A stretch of DNA of 64,000 nucleotides from Nitrospirota bacterium (GCA_020851375.1 JADZCV010000004.1:1-64000), one strand, 5' to 3'; shown: positions 8,799-18,990, counted from the first letter of the stretch. Notes: generated by a model from the letters alone, not told the origin. Numbers and translations: made by a program.

Positions 8799-9358
8799 TT
8801 AAAATAAACCTTCTTCTTACAAAGAAATCAAAGGGAGGTGTTGTAAATCTGAAGTTTGGAGTGCCATCTTCAGCCCTGTTTGTGATCATATCCGTTATTG
8901 TTGTTATTTTGCTGGAAGGATACACATGGTACTGGCTCAGCAGCACGAAATCATATCTTACTGCAGAAAAACAGACCCTTGAGGTGCGCCTGGCGGATTT
9001 AAGAGAAAAGGTCAAAGAGGTCGAGAGTTATGAAAAGGACAAAAAACTTTTTGAGCAGAAGATTTCTATCATCCAGAATTTGAAGAAGTCGCAAAAGGGG
9101 CCTGTAAGGGTATTGGATGAGGTCAGCAGGATGCTGCCTGAAAGGGTCTGGCTTATTTCAATAAGAGAAAAAGACGGAAGTATAATCGTCACAGGCGCAG
9201 GAATGACAAATGATGACATAGTAAAGTATGTGAACAATCTTAAATCATCCAGGTTATTTCAGAATGTCCAGTTAACAGAATCGAGGCAGGTTGTTGACAC
9301 AGGTATTCCTGTGTACAACTTTAATCTTGTATTTAATATTAACCTTGAGTCGGTATAA
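8795..9358 (+). CDS. pilN: Type IV pilus assembly protein PilN
   Basis: Bitopic inner-membrane protein of the alignment complex. The short cytoplasmic tail MIKINLL is the conserved PilM-binding segment. A transmembrane helix (about residues 25-42) and a coiled coil (50-95) precede a periplasmic ferredoxin-like domain with LPERVWLISI. The length of 187 aa is normal. Start and order (pilM-N-O-P-Q) support the assignment. Confidence 0.92.
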   Translation: MIKINLLLTKKSKGGVVNLKFGVPSSALFVIISVIVVILLEGYTWYWLSSTKSYLTAEKQTLEVRLADLREKVKEVESYEKDKKLFEQKISIIQNLKKSQKGPVRVLDEVSRMLPERVWLISIREKDGSIIVTGAGMTNDDIVKYVNNLKSSRLFQNVQLTESRQVVDTGIPVYNFNLVFNINLESV

Positions 9359-9363
9359 TAATT

Positions 9364-9933
9364 ATGAACTTTGAGTCAATCGACAATATGCCACGTTCAC
9401 AAAAGATCATCCTGATTGTCCTTTTGTTTGCGATAATCATAGGTGGTTTCGTTTATTTCATCTTCCTGCCAGGCAAGGCGCAGGTTGATGTCCTGTCTAA
9501 AAGTGTTTCTGATCTTAACCATGAAATCATGATTAATGAGGTAAAATTAAGGAGGCTTGATCAGCTCAAGATGGAGAATGCACAACTGCAGGCGCAGCTA
9601 AATGCACTGCGGGCACAGCTTCCGGCAGAGGCAGAAGTGTCAGGATTGCTTAAACAGATTTCTGATTTGAGCATCGAATCAGGATTAAGTGTCAAGTTAT
9701 GGAAGCCGGGAGCGCGTAAGAAAGATCCATCCGGCCTGTATACTGAAATTCCGGTGGATGTAGAGGTATCTGGAGGATATCATGCACTTGGCTCCTTCTT
9801 TGACAAGGTAAGCAAGCTGCCCAGGATTGTTAATATTACAGGATTGAATATGGATTCAGCAAAGGTTTCAGGGCGAACTGTTTTTATTCAGGATAAATTT
9901 GTTGCCACTACATTTGCAGCAGAGGAGAAATAA
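9364..9933 (+). CDS. pilO: Type IV pilus assembly protein PilO
   Basis: Inner-membrane partner of PilN in the pilus alignment complex. One transmembrane helix (about residues 14-33, KIILIVLLFAIIIGGFVYFI) is followed by a coiled coil (about 40-85) and a periplasmic domain with VSGGYHALGSFFDKVSKLPR, a common PilO signature. The length of 189 aa is usual. Confidence 0.92.
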   Translation: MNFESIDNMPRSQKIILIVLLFAIIIGGFVYFIFLPGKAQVDVLSKSVSDLNHEIMINEVKLRRLDQLKMENAQLQAQLNALRAQLPAEAEVSGLLKQISDLSIESGLSVKLWKPGARKKDPSGLYTEIPVDVEVSGGYHALGSFFDKVSKLPRIVNITGLNMDSAKVSGRTVFIQDKFVATTFAAEEK

Positions 9934-9949
9934 TATTAATTTAACTAAT

Positions 9950-10480
9950 ATGAAGACGCTTATTATAGTTGTCATATTATTTGTTTTATCCGGTTGTTCA
10001 GAACAGCCGGTGAATCCTGTCCAACAGCCCCCTGTTTCAAAGGCATCTGCCGGAGCCGGACAGGACAAGGATAGTGCTGCATCAACTGCCGGGACAGAGA
10101 TGACAGCAGACGCACGTTTAGAGTATACTTACATGCCTGCCGGACGGAGGGACCCGTTCAAATCTCTTATTCTGGGATTAAAGGAGAAAAAGGTCGCCGG
10201 GCTTACTCCACTGCAGCTTAGGGGCCTGAGTGAATTAAAGGTTATAGGTATTATGTGGGACGGCAAGGCCTATACTGCCATGATAGAAACCCCTGATGGA
10301 AAGGGGTATCTGATTAAGGAAGGTGTGCTTGTAGGACCTGAAGGAGGAGTTGTCACCAGAATCTCAGCGGATGCTGTGACGATTGAAGAGAAATTCTCAG
10401 ATATTTATGGAAGGAAGCAAACGAAAAAGACTGTATTGGGACTCCGTCCCAAAGAGGAGGCGGTGGATGAAGATATTTAA
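9950..10480 (+). CDS. pilP: Type IV pilus lipoprotein PilP
   Basis: Periplasmic lipoprotein that links PilNO to the PilQ secretin. The start at 9950 gives a classic lipoprotein signal (MKTLIIVVILFVLSGC); an upstream in-frame start would put non-signal sequence in front. A proline/alanine linker leads to the folded domain with GRRDPFKSL and LSELKVIGIMW, both typical of PilP. The 3' end overlaps pilQ by 14 nt. Confidence 0.9.
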   Translation: MKTLIIVVILFVLSGCSEQPVNPVQQPPVSKASAGAGQDKDSAASTAGTEMTADARLEYTYMPAGRRDPFKSLILGLKEKKVAGLTPLQLRGLSELKVIGIMWDGKAYTAMIETPDGKGYLIKEGVLVGPEGGVVTRISADAVTIEEKFSDIYGRKQTKKTVLGLRPKEEAVDEDI

Positions 10481-12749
10481 TTTCAAGGCGGCTGTTTGTG
10501 TGTCACTCATAGCCGGATTTATTGTTGTCAGCCCGGCTTTGGGCGACCGGGTCAGTGCTTCTGAATATACCGGGGATGTGCAAACGCCTGACACGGCGGT
10601 ATTGAAGAAGATTGACATTGTTGAGTTGCCGGCAAGTACGCAGATTCTGCTTGAAGCAGGAAATTCGTTAAAATATACATCCTTTACCCTGATGGACCCT
10701 CCAAGATTGGTTATAGATCTGCCAGGTGTTTCACTCGGTGAATTTACCAAACCTATTACAGTTGGCAAAGGGGCAGTTGTGGAGATCGTCCCGGTAGAGG
10801 CGGATCTGCCTTTAAGGGTTGCCAGATTAAGCATCAAGCTTGCAATTGACGTAAAGGATCCCCAGATATTCAGTAAATCAAATGTACTTATAATTGAAAT
10901 ACCATCAACAATGCCTGCCAGAGGCGCTGATAAGGCGACTGCCGTTCCTCCGCTTAATATGGTCAGGGAACTGATATTCAATGAGACCGGCGATAAGAGC
11001 AGCATCAGGATTGTTGCAGATAATGAAATCAATGCTGATGCTTTTATAGTCGAAGGAGACAAGCTTGTTGTTGACGTGAAAGATTCGGATAATTCGATAA
11101 AATCTTCCGAGAAGGTTGTGGAAAGCAGTCTTATTTCTAAAATCAGGATTGGAAATCATCCGGCGCCGTCCCATAAAGTCAGATTTGTTGCAGATCTCAA
11201 GAAGGCAGTCAAGTATGAAGTAAACAAACAGGGCAGGGAAATAACAATAGATGTTTATTCAAAAGGGGATAAGGGACGACCCAAGGTTCAGTTGGCATCA
11301 ATTGCTCCGGTACCTGTTGGCGGAGATGGTAATCCCGGAGATACTAATTCTGCTGTAAGCACCACAGAAAAAACTCCTGCTGCAAGTGAAAAAAGTGAAG
11401 AAGTTGTGGCACCGAAGACTGCCGTTCAACCTGTTGCTGAACAGCCGCAGCCGCCTAAAGAAAAAAAGAGTGCAACGCCTTCACAGACGGCAAATGTCAC
11501 ACCGGAGAAGAAGAATGGTCAGAACAGCGTCAAGAAGGTATCACTTGATTTTCAGGATGCTGATATCGTAAATGTGCTGAGACTTCTCGCTGAGGTCAGC
11601 AAACTCAATATGATAATCGGCGACAATGTGAAAGGTAAAATAACCATCAAGATGCTTGATGTGCCCTGGGACCAGGCCCTCAACATCATCCTGAAAATGA
11701 AAGGACTCGGCAAGATATACGAGAACAACGTGGTCAGGATTGATACACTGGTAAACATAGCTCAGCAACAGGAAGAGGAGGCACGGGCCAAGGATGCCAT
11801 GGTTAAGGCAGAGGACTTGTCTACAAAGATAATTCCTGTTAATTATGCGAAGGCAAAGGAGGTAGCCGACTCTATAAAGAAGACACTCAGTTCAAGGGGG
11901 GATATGACAATTGATGATCGCACCAATACCCTGATAGTTAAAGATGTGGCAGATAAACATGAAGAGATTGTCCAGCTTCTTAAAACACTTGACAGGCCGA
12001 CACCTCAGGTTTTGATCGAGGCAAGGATTGTGCAGGCAGACTCCAACTTTGCAAAAGATCTCGGGGTGCAATGGGGCGGCAATTATACCTCCAGCCCGGG
12101 TGATTACACTATGAGTGTCGTATCCGGCCCATCAGGGACAGTAGGCGCACCTACAACAGGTTTTGCCGTTAATCTGCCTGCAAGTGGTCTTGCGGGATCA
12201 AAAGGGAGCGTTGGATTTACAATAGGAAAGACTGTTGGAGATGCGTTTAACCTTGATCTCAGGCTGTCTGCCGGAGAGACTAAGGGATTGACAAAGATAC
12301 TGTCTGCTCCAAAGATTGCAACCCTTGACAACAGGGAAGCAATTATTCAACAGGGCGAATCCATTCCATACAAGACCTATTCTCAGGAAGGTACGAAGAC
12401 AGAGTTTATTGATGCGACCCTGACTCTTAAAGTAATACCAAAGGTTACGCCTGATGGCCATATATCAATGAATATTAAAATTACCAAGAACCGTCAGGGG
12501 TCAATAGTAGTTGAAGGTACCCCGAGCATCAACAAAAAAGAGGCGACAACAGAGGTGCTCGTAAGAGATGGAGAAACGACTGTAATAGGCGGCATCTACG
12601 AATTGTCTGATACGGATAACGAAAATATGATCCCGTGGATACACAAGGTGCCTGTGCTTGGATGGTTATTCAAGAATACATCGAAATCAAATATAAAGAG
12701 CGAATTACTAATCTTTATTACACCTAAGATCATACCTGTAACTTCATGA
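10467..12749 (+). CDS. pilQ: Type IV pilus secretin PilQ
   Basis: Outer-membrane secretin through which the pilus exits. I chose the ATG at 10467 because GAGGAGG at 10454-10460 lies 6 nt upstream and a signal peptide follows (AAVCVSLIAGFIVVSPALG). N-terminal AMIN domains (about residues 45-260, LVIDLPGV and LVVDVKDS) precede a low-complexity linker (about 290-360), an STN/N0 domain (LDFQDADIVNVLRLLAEV), an N1 domain (INYAKAKEV-type) and the secretin core with VLIEARIV and VPVLGWLFK. It is about 760 aa long and the last of the pil genes. Confidence 0.94.
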   Translation: MKIFNFKAAVCVSLIAGFIVVSPALGDRVSASEYTGDVQTPDTAVLKKIDIVELPASTQILLEAGNSLKYTSFTLMDPPRLVIDLPGVSLGEFTKPITVGKGAVVEIVPVEADLPLRVARLSIKLAIDVKDPQIFSKSNVLIIEIPSTMPARGADKATAVPPLNMVRELIFNETGDKSSIRIVADNEINADAFIVEGDKLVVDVKDSDNSIKSSEKVVESSLISKIRIGNHPAPSHKVRFVADLKKAVKYEVNKQGREITIDVYSKGDKGRPKVQLASIAPVPVGGDGNPGDTNSAVSTTEKTPAASEKSEEVVAPKTAVQPVAEQPQPPKEKKSATPSQTANVTPEKKNGQNSVKKVSLDFQDADIVNVLRLLAEVSKLNMIIGDNVKGKITIKMLDVPWDQALNIILKMKGLGKIYENNVVRIDTLVNIAQQQEEEARAKDAMVKAEDLSTKIIPVNYAKAKEVADSIKKTLSSRGDMTIDDRTNTLIVKDVADKHEEIVQLLKTLDRPTPQVLIEARIVQADSNFAKDLGVQWGGNYTSSPGDYTMSVVSGPSGTVGAPTTGFAVNLPASGLAGSKGSVGFTIGKTVGDAFNLDLRLSAGETKGLTKILSAPKIATLDNREAIIQQGESIPYKTYSQEGTKTEFIDATLTLKVIPKVTPDGHISMNIKITKNRQGSIVVEGTPSINKKEATTEVLVRDGETTVIGGIYELSDTDNENMIPWIHKVPVLGWLFKNTSKSNIKSELLIFITPKIIPVTS

Positions 12750-12756
12750 GGGTTTT

Positions 12757-13920
12757 ATGCTGCGCTTCCTGACAGCCGGGGAGTCTCATGGACAGCTTCT
12801 CATTGGAGTCATTGACGGCATCCCATCAGGGCTGGAACTTACCGCACAGGATATAAATCCGGATCTTGCCAGGCGCCAGATCGGCTATGGCCGCGGTGGC
12901 AGGATGCGGATTGAAAAAGATACAGCGGAGATTACCTGCGGCGTAAGATGGGGAAAGACCCTTGGAAGCCCGTTAGGCCTCTTAATCAGAAATAAAGACT
13001 GGGTAAATTGGACAGACAGGATGTCACCGGACCCTGCCCTGTCAGACTGCATCCCGCCTGAGACAAAACCAAGGCCAGGCCACGCAGACCTTTGCGGAAT
13101 AATAAAATATGCTCACAATGATGTAAGAAACGTGCTCGAGAGGGCGAGCGCAAGAGAGACAGCGGTGAGGGTTGCTCTGGGCGCTGTTGCAAAGACTTTT
13201 TTGCGTTCGTTTTCTGTAAATATTTTAAGTCATGTAACAGAGATAGGCGGTGTCCGAGTGAAGCCCCGCAAGATGTCACTTGATGTGCTTTCAGACAGGG
13301 CCGAGAAATCGGATTTGCGTTGTGCTGACAAAAAGTCCGAAGCATTGATGAAAAAGAAGATTGATGAGGCGAAGAGGAAGGGTGATACTGTAGGAGGTGT
13401 GTTCGAGGTAATTGCGGCCAATGTCCCGCCAGGATTGGGAAGCTACGCACAATGGGACAGGAGGATGAATGCAAGGCTTGCATTTGCCGTAATGAGCATA
13501 CAGGCCATAAAAGGTGTTGAGATCGGGATAGGTTTTGAGGCTGCAGGACGCTTTGGTTCTGACGTACACGATGCCATCTGCTATGACAGGAGTAAGCAAA
13601 AATTCTACAGAATGACAAACAGGGCTGGAGGGATTGAAGGGGGCATTACAAATGGTGAGAATATAATTGTGCGTGCGGCCATGAAGCCTATCGCAACGCT
13701 TTATTCCCCTATGGATTCAGTTGACATAAAGACCAGGAAACCGTTTAAGGCGACCGTTGAACGTTCTGATTACTGCGCAGTACCTGCCGCAAGCGTTGTA
13801 GGCGAGGCGATGGTGGCTGTTGAAATAGCCAATGCATTCCTTGAAAAATTTGGCGGTGATTCCATGGATGAAGTTCATCGGAATTATCAGGGTTACCTCG
13901 ATTATATCAGCAAGATATAA
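12757..13920 (+). CDS. aroC: Chorismate synthase
   Basis: Last shikimate-pathway step, EPSP to chorismate, requiring reduced FMN. The N-terminal signature GESHGQLLIGVIDGIPSG, the RRQIGYGRGGRM region, RPGHAD and the ARETAVRVA region are all present. The length of 387 aa is normal. The gene starts 7 nt after pilQ. aroK and aroB follow, but a 183-bp dispersed repeat unit separates aroC from aroK. Confidence 0.95.
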   Translation: MLRFLTAGESHGQLLIGVIDGIPSGLELTAQDINPDLARRQIGYGRGGRMRIEKDTAEITCGVRWGKTLGSPLGLLIRNKDWVNWTDRMSPDPALSDCIPPETKPRPGHADLCGIIKYAHNDVRNVLERASARETAVRVALGAVAKTFLRSFSVNILSHVTEIGGVRVKPRKMSLDVLSDRAEKSDLRCADKKSEALMKKKIDEAKRKGDTVGGVFEVIAANVPPGLGSYAQWDRRMNARLAFAVMSIQAIKGVEIGIGFEAAGRFGSDVHDAICYDRSKQKFYRMTNRAGGIEGGITNGENIIVRAAMKPIATLYSPMDSVDIKTRKPFKATVERSDYCAVPAASVVGEAMVAVEIANAFLEKFGGDSMDEVHRNYQGYLDYISKI

Positions 13921-13980
13921 TAAAGCTCATTCATCAGTTAACCGTCATTTATCTTCGGAACTTGATATCAGAGTTTACAG

Positions 13981-14163
13981 GGATTTTCGGATGAACCGTC
14001 ATGAGCCCTTCGACAAGCTCAGGGCTCACAAGGAGTCATGAAAAACGTCATTCCAGCGTAAGCGGGAATCCAGAGCGGGGCCTGATTCTGGATTCCCACT
14101 CCCCGCTTAAATCATGCGGGGACAGGTTCCGTGGGAATGACGGGTATACAGGAGCATTTTCAG
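13981..14163 (+). repeat. Composite dispersed repeat unit upstream of aroK
   Basis: One unit of the window's main repeat family. It opens with GGATTTTCGGATGAACCGTC, then holds a hairpin-forming TTCGACAAGCTCAGGGC block, an inverted pair around GTCATTCCAGCGTAAGCGGG and TGGATTCCCACTCCCC, a CATGCGGGGACAGGTT block, and ends GGAGCATTTTCAG. The same order recurs at 48736-49371 and, inverted, at 25464-25603, 26327-26483 and 27678-27930. The right end supplies the apparent ribosome binding site of aroK. Confidence 0.85.
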
Positions 14164-14670
14164 GTGAATATCATCCTTACAGGCTTCATGGGCAGTGGAA
14201 AAACAGCAGTTGGCAGGAGCCTTGCCGGCAGGCTTGGTTACGCCTTTACAGATACGGACCTGCTTGTCGAGGCAAAGACAGGTAAAACCATAAACGAAAT
14301 ATTTGAGACAGATGGTGAGGCATTTTTCAGAAATCAGGAGACGATGATACTGGAAGAGCTGACAGGAGTCAATGAACGTGTAATATCTACAGGCGGCGGG
14401 ATAGTTACAAAAGAGGAAAACATCATTAAGTTAAGAAAGATCGGTTTTATAATATGGCTTAAGGCATCTCCGGAGACGGTTTACAACAGGGTCTGCGATG
14501 AAAACCACCGGCCGCTTTTAAAAACAGATAACCCCCTTGAGCAGATTAAACGACTAATGTCCCGGCGTGAGCAGGCATATTCGAAGGCTGATTTAACGAT
14601 TGACACAGACGGGCTTGAAGTTGATGATATAGTTGACATTATAATAGAAAAGGCAATGGGGAGAACGTAA
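14164..14670 (+). CDS. aroK: Shikimate kinase
   Basis: Phosphorylates shikimate at the 3-hydroxyl. Walker A GFMGSGKTAVG is at about residues 7-17, the substrate motif DTDLLVE follows, and STGGGIV is the shikimate-binding region. From the GTG at 14164 the protein is 168 aa, the usual length. An upstream ATG (14131) would add residues encoded by the repeat, so I reject it. GGAG lies 9 nt before the GTG and is part of the repeat. aroB starts 4 nt downstream. Confidence 0.93.
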   Translation: MNIILTGFMGSGKTAVGRSLAGRLGYAFTDTDLLVEAKTGKTINEIFETDGEAFFRNQETMILEELTGVNERVISTGGGIVTKEENIIKLRKIGFIIWLKASPETVYNRVCDENHRPLLKTDNPLEQIKRLMSRREQAYSKADLTIDTDGLEVDDIVDIIIEKAMGRT

Positions 14671-14674
14671 CCCT

Positions 14675-15784
14675 ATGGATATAAAAAAAGTCAGGGTAGA
14701 GCTGGGACAGCGGAGCTATGATATATGCATAGGTCATGGCATACTTCAGGGACTCGCCGGTCACATGAAAATGCTTCCTGCAGGCAGGAAGGGTGCGATA
14801 ATCACGAATCCAGGGTTAAACAAACTCTACGGTGAATCACTGAGCCGCAATCTGTCAGCCGAGGGTTACAGGATAACGACCATTGAAATTCCCGCAGGAG
14901 AGCGATACAAGACACTGAAATCTGTCAGCAGGATTTACGATATTCTTATCGGAGAAAAGTTTGAAAGAAACTCTTTCATAATAGCCCTTGGCGGAGGAGT
15001 CATCGGAGATATAGCCGGATTTGCAGCTGCGACATATCTCCGTGGCATCCCGTATATACAGATACCCACGTCTTTACTGGCCCAGGTTGACAGCAGTGTG
15101 GGCGGTAAGACCGGAGTTGACCACGCCCTTGGCAAGAACCTGATCGGTGCATTCTATCAGCCTCTCCTTGTATGGATAGATGCAGGTGTACTGAAGAGCC
15201 TCCCGAGGCGTGAACTTATCTCAGGTATGGGTGAGGTCATAAAGTACGGTGTCATAGCAGATGAGCAATTCTTTAAATTTACGGAAGAACGAATACGGGA
15301 TATCCTGTCACTGAATGAAGACAGCCTTATACACACAGTATCCAGGTCTTGTGAGATAAAGGCAATGATAGTGGCCTCTGACGAAAGAGAGAGCGGTTTA
15401 AGGGCAATCCTGAACTTTGGCCACACGATGGGTCATGCAGTGGAGACAGCCACAGGCTACAGGAAATACAGGCACGGAGAGGCTGTGGCAATGGGCATGG
15501 TCTTCGCTGCAAAGCTTGCCGCTGGTCTGGGGTTATGCCGGGCGGATGTTTCTGAACGGATAGAGGGCCTTTGCAGGTCTGCCGGCCTCAGGACATCTCT
15601 CCCTGTTAAAGATATTTCAGTGCTTATGGATATCCTCCGCAGGGATAAAAAGGTTGTCAATGAGAAGTTACGATTTGTACTGCCTCTCAGGATTGGAGAG
15701 GTAAAGATAGTTGAAGATGTTGACAATGATGTCTTGCAGAGCACCCTACAATTATGTTACACTACTGACAAATCTGAAAAATAA
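14675..15784 (+). CDS. aroB: 3-dehydroquinate synthase
   Basis: NAD- and metal-dependent cyclisation of DAHP to 3-dehydroquinate. Motifs include IPAGERYKTL, the glycine-rich ALGGGVIGDIAGFAA, the IPTSLLAQVDSSVGGKTGV region, and metal ligands in GHTMGHAVE and RHGEAVAMGM. The length of 369 aa is normal. It follows aroK closely and ends 9 nt before the sigma-54 activator gene. Confidence 0.95.
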   Translation: MDIKKVRVELGQRSYDICIGHGILQGLAGHMKMLPAGRKGAIITNPGLNKLYGESLSRNLSAEGYRITTIEIPAGERYKTLKSVSRIYDILIGEKFERNSFIIALGGGVIGDIAGFAAATYLRGIPYIQIPTSLLAQVDSSVGGKTGVDHALGKNLIGAFYQPLLVWIDAGVLKSLPRRELISGMGEVIKYGVIADEQFFKFTEERIRDILSLNEDSLIHTVSRSCEIKAMIVASDERESGLRAILNFGHTMGHAVETATGYRKYRHGEAVAMGMVFAAKLAAGLGLCRADVSERIEGLCRSAGLRTSLPVKDISVLMDILRRDKKVVNEKLRFVLPLRIGEVKIVEDVDNDVLQSTLQLCYTTDKSEK

Positions 15785-15793
15785 GTCTTTCGT

Positions 15794-17365
15794 ATGGAAA
15801 AAGATCACCAGGATGCCATAACAAATCTCAACTATAAAATAATAGAGCTTTCCACCCTTTATGAGATCGCCAGACGGTTAGGGGCATCAGTAGACCCCAG
15901 GGTGACACTTAGTTCCATACTTGAGATCCTGTCGGAGAGCATGGGTATGAGTCGCGGTACTCTTACACTTCTTGATCCCGAGACCAGACAGCTCTATATA
16001 GAATTTGCCCATGGCCTGACTCCTGAAGAAAAGAAACGCGGCATTTACAGGATAGGCGAAGGCATTACCGGCAAGGTCGTTGAGACGGGAGAGCCTATTA
16101 TCGTGCCTGATGTAGGCAGGGAGCCTCTTTTCCTGAACAGGACAAGATCGCGGGGGGATATCAAAAGGGACAACATCTCCTTCATCTGCGTCCCGGTCAA
16201 GGTAAAGGGAGAGACAATAGGTGTAGTAAGTGTTGACAGGCTTTTTACGGATAAGTCCGTTTCCCTTGATGAGGATGTACGTATACTTACTATCGTAGCC
16301 TCATTAATTGGACAGGCCATAACAACAGCAAAATCGGTTGAACAGGAAAAGAAAAATCTGCTCAGAGAGAAAATGACCCTGCAGAGGGAGCTAAAGTCTC
16401 CATACCGCTTTGCAAATATCGTGTTTGTTAGCGACAAGATGAGGGATGTCCTCGACTCTGCATGGAGGGTAAGCCAGAGCAAGGCAACCGTATTGTTAAG
16501 AGGGGAGAGCGGAACCGGCAAGGAGTTAATAGCAAGGACAATACACTATCACAGCAAGCGCTGCGACAAAGCTTTCATCAGCGTCAATTGTGCGGCCATC
16601 CCAGACACACTCATTGAAAGCGATCTGTTCGGCCATGTAAAAGGGGCATTTACAGGGGCATTGAATGAGAAGAGGGGGCGGTTTGAGATGGCGGATGGCG
16701 GGACACTCTTTCTTGATGAGATAGGTGACATCCCCCCGCCGACTCAGGTAAAACTGCTCAGGGTGCTTCAGGAGAGGAGGTTTGAGCGGGTTGGAAGCTC
16801 AAAGGGCATAACGGTTGATGTGAGGATAATTGCTGCAACCAACCGGAATCTTGAAGAGGCTGTCAGGGATGGGAAATTCCGTGAAGACCTCTACTACAGG
16901 TTAAACGTCGTGCCTGTCAGGATACCTTCTCTAAGGGAGAGGAAAGAAGATATACCGCCTCTTGTTGGTCATTTCCTGCAGCTCTATAATGAAGAGAATG
17001 GCAGGGATGTCAAGATATCCAATGAGGCGCTTGATACACTCCTTATGCATGACTGGCCCGGCAATGTCCGGGAACTTGAAAATTGCATAGAGAGGATGAT
17101 CGTGATGGCAAAGAATGACCTTTTAATGACCGAGGACGTCCCTATCACCATTGATGCCAAAATCACAAACAACATCTCCGGCATGAGTGAAACGCATGGT
17201 CATGCGAAGACGCTTGATCACACTATAGAAGACATGGAGAAGGAGAAGATACTTGAGGCGTTAAGACGGGCTGGTTTTGTTCAGGCCAGGGCAGCCAGGC
17301 AACTTGGCATCACATCGCGGCAGATAGGCTATAAAATCAGGAAATACGGGATTACCACTCCATGA
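15794..17365 (+). CDS. Sigma-54-dependent transcriptional activator, GAF-AAA+-Fis (NifA-like)
   Basis: Activates RpoN promoters. A GAF sensor domain (about residues 20-180) is followed by the AAA+ domain (about 205-440) with Walker A GESGTGKE, the sigma-54-contacting loop GAFTGA, Walker [12 protein letters not shown] and the arginine fingers in [21 protein letters not shown] Fis-type HTH ([20 protein letters not shown]) ends the protein. The architecture matches NifA, but no nif genes are visible, so the target regulon is unknown. It overlaps yicC by 4 nt. Confidence 0.92.
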   Translation: MEKDHQDAITNLNYKIIELSTLYEIARRLGASVDPRVTLSSILEILSESMGMSRGTLTLLDPETRQLYIEFAHGLTPEEKKRGIYRIGEGITGKVVETGEPIIVPDVGREPLFLNRTRSRGDIKRDNISFICVPVKVKGETIGVVSVDRLFTDKSVSLDEDVRILTIVASLIGQAITTAKSVEQEKKNLLREKMTLQRELKSPYRFANIVFVSDKMRDVLDSAWRVSQSKATVLLRGESGTGKELIARTIHYHSKRCDKAFISVNCAAIPDTLIESDLFGHVKGAFTGALNEKRGRFEMADGGTLFLDEIGDIPPPTQVKLLRVLQERRFERVGSSKGITVDVRIIAATNRNLEEAVRDGKFREDLYYRLNVVPVRIPSLRERKEDIPPLVGHFLQLYNEENGRDVKISNEALDTLLMHDWPGNVRELENCIERMIVMAKNDLLMTEDVPITIDAKITNNISGMSETHGHAKTLDHTIEDMEKEKILEALRRAGFVQARAARQLGITSRQIGYKIRKYGITTP

Positions 17366-18252
17366 TTCAGAGTATGACAGGATATGGCTGCAGCGAAGGG
17401 ATATGCGGCGGGATTGCCTATAAGGCAGAGGTCCGTTCAGTCAATCACAAATACTGTGATATTAATGTAAGGCTTCCTGAATCACTCACAAGGCTGGAGC
17501 AGTCCATACGGAGCCATATATCCAAAAGATGTTCCAGGGGCAAGATTGAACTGAACCTGACCAGAATGTCATCTTCCTTAAATTACAGCGCCCAGGTTCT
17601 AAACAGAGAGGCAATTACGCGCTGTCAGACACTCCTCAAAGAACTATCAGGGCATTTCGGGGTAAATTTCATCATGAAAAATGAGATAGGCATATCAGAC
17701 CTTACAGCGCTCAGGGATTTTCTGGTATATGAAAGCAGTGAAGCCGGCAAGGCGGATTTTGACACTGCGATTATGAATATAGTTGTGAAATCCGTTGACA
17801 GCCTCATGAAAATGAGGTTGAGAGAGGGTGAGTCAATATACAAAGACCTCAGGAAACGGATTAACCGGTTAGATGCCCTCATTAACCGAATAGAGAAGCG
17901 TGTCCCTGCTGTGATCCTCGGCATGAAGTCACGTTATACTGAAAGAGTGAAGGAAATCTCAGGTGTTTTGCAGCCTGACAGGAATGTGATTGCCCGGGAA
18001 ATCGCAATAATGATCGAACGTATGGATATTACTGAAGAAATTGTGCGGGTTGGCAGTCACGTCAGGCAGTTGAGAGACAAGCTCGGCAACGGTGCTGTTG
18101 TAGGACGCAGTATAGACTTTCTCCTTCAGGAGATCAACCGTGAGGTCAATACCATTGCGTCAAAGGCATCGGATGTCAGGATAGCTCAGTTGGTTGTTGA
18201 AATGAAAACTGAAATCGAGAGGGTTCGGGAACAGGTGCAGAATGTTGAATAA
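17362..18252 (+). CDS. yicC: YicC family protein (putative endoribonuclease)
   Basis: The N-terminal MIQSMTGYG signature is the family hallmark, and the C-terminal half carries REIAIMIERMDITEEIVR and GRSIDFLLQEINREVNT, matching the conserved C-terminal domain. The length of 296 aa is normal. E. coli YicC is described as an RNase. It overlaps the activator stop and precedes gmk, a common arrangement. Confidence 0.92.
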   Translation: MIQSMTGYGCSEGICGGIAYKAEVRSVNHKYCDINVRLPESLTRLEQSIRSHISKRCSRGKIELNLTRMSSSLNYSAQVLNREAITRCQTLLKELSGHFGVNFIMKNEIGISDLTALRDFLVYESSEAGKADFDTAIMNIVVKSVDSLMKMRLREGESIYKDLRKRINRLDALINRIEKRVPAVILGMKSRYTERVKEISGVLQPDRNVIAREIAIMIERMDITEEIVRVGSHVRQLRDKLGNGAVVGRSIDFLLQEINREVNTIASKASDVRIAQLVVEMKTEIERVREQVQNVE

Positions 18253-18283
18253 ACGACAAGTATTAGCAGGTTTTAAGAGTTTG

Positions 18284-18312
18284 TTGAGATTTTTGGTCTG
18301 AATATGTATACT
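18284..18312 (+). promoter_or_regulatory. Promoter for gmk-rpoZ-coaBC
   Basis: TTGAGA (18284-18289), a 17-bp spacer and TATACT (18307-18312). The predicted transcription start is within a base or two of the gmk ATG at 18320, so the message may be leaderless. Confidence 0.55.
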
Positions 18313-18319
18313 ATGCCGG

Positions 18320-18985
18320 ATGGAGAATCACAGTGACAATGATGCGGGAGAGGCAGGCCCATGGATTAAAGATGGACTCCTTTTCGTTGTATCAGCTCCT
18401 TCAGGCGCCGGTAAGACTACACTTTGCAAAGAGGTAGTCAAATACATCCCTGACATACGGCACTCGGTATCTTATACGACCAGGACTGCCCGTCCATCAG
18501 AAACAGACGGCTGCGATTACCACTTTGTCTCTATTGATAAATTTAAGAACATGGTGGATGAAGATGCATTCATAGAATGGGCTGTCGTTCATGGAAATTA
18601 TTACGGGACTTCGAGGAAAGAGTTGACGGAATTATTAAGGAGCGGGGCAGACTTAATCCTCGATATTGATTCAAACGGGGCCAGGCAGATAAAGAAAACC
18701 TTCAGCAACGGCGTGTTTTGCTATATATTGCCTCCCTCATTTACCCATCTGAGAGAGAGACTCATGGTAAGAAAGGGTGACTCCATTGATGAGATTGACA
18801 GGAGGATGAAAGTCGCCGGGGAAGAGGTGAAGGATTACAGGATGTATGATTATCTGATTATTAATGATAATTTTGATAAGGCGCTCGAAGAGCTCAGGTC
18901 TGTAATTATTAGCGCCAGGATAAGGGTGCAGAGGCTAAAAAGTTCATGGGTTGAAAACAATTTTTTTGACAAGAGAGGAGGGTAA
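18320..18985 (+). CDS. gmk: Guanylate kinase
   Basis: Phosphorylates GMP to GDP. P-loop SAPSGAGKTT is at about residues 26-35, followed by the GMP-binding segment SVSYTTRTARPSETDG and then YHFVSIDKF. The length of 221 aa is slightly long because of an N-terminal extension of about 20 residues before the P-loop strand. No Shine-Dalgarno is visible before the ATG and no other in-frame ATG lies before the P-loop. rpoZ starts 5 nt after it. Confidence 0.94.
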   Translation: MENHSDNDAGEAGPWIKDGLLFVVSAPSGAGKTTLCKEVVKYIPDIRHSVSYTTRTARPSETDGCDYHFVSIDKFKNMVDEDAFIEWAVVHGNYYGTSRKELTELLRSGADLILDIDSNGARQIKKTFSNGVFCYILPPSFTHLRERLMVRKGDSIDEIDRRMKVAGEEVKDYRMYDYLIINDNFDKALEELRSVIISARIRVQRLKSSWVENNFFDKRGG

Positions 18986-18990
18986 ATACC

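Noticed and set aside
10397-11062. 221-codon antisense frame in pilP/pilQ
   Set aside because: Shadow of the sense coding sequence, without initiation signals.
12986-13618. 210-codon antisense frame in aroC
   Set aside because: Low-complexity composition, no start signal, and fully overlapped by a clear chorismate synthase.
13990-14163. CRISPR array in repeat regions
   Set aside because: Repeats are composite palindromic units of about 200 bp without unique spacers of uniform length, and no cas genes are present.
15794-17365. Calling the sigma-54 activator NifA itself
   Set aside because: The architecture fits, but there are no nif genes in the window and the neighbours are housekeeping genes, so a specific nitrogen fixation role is not supported.
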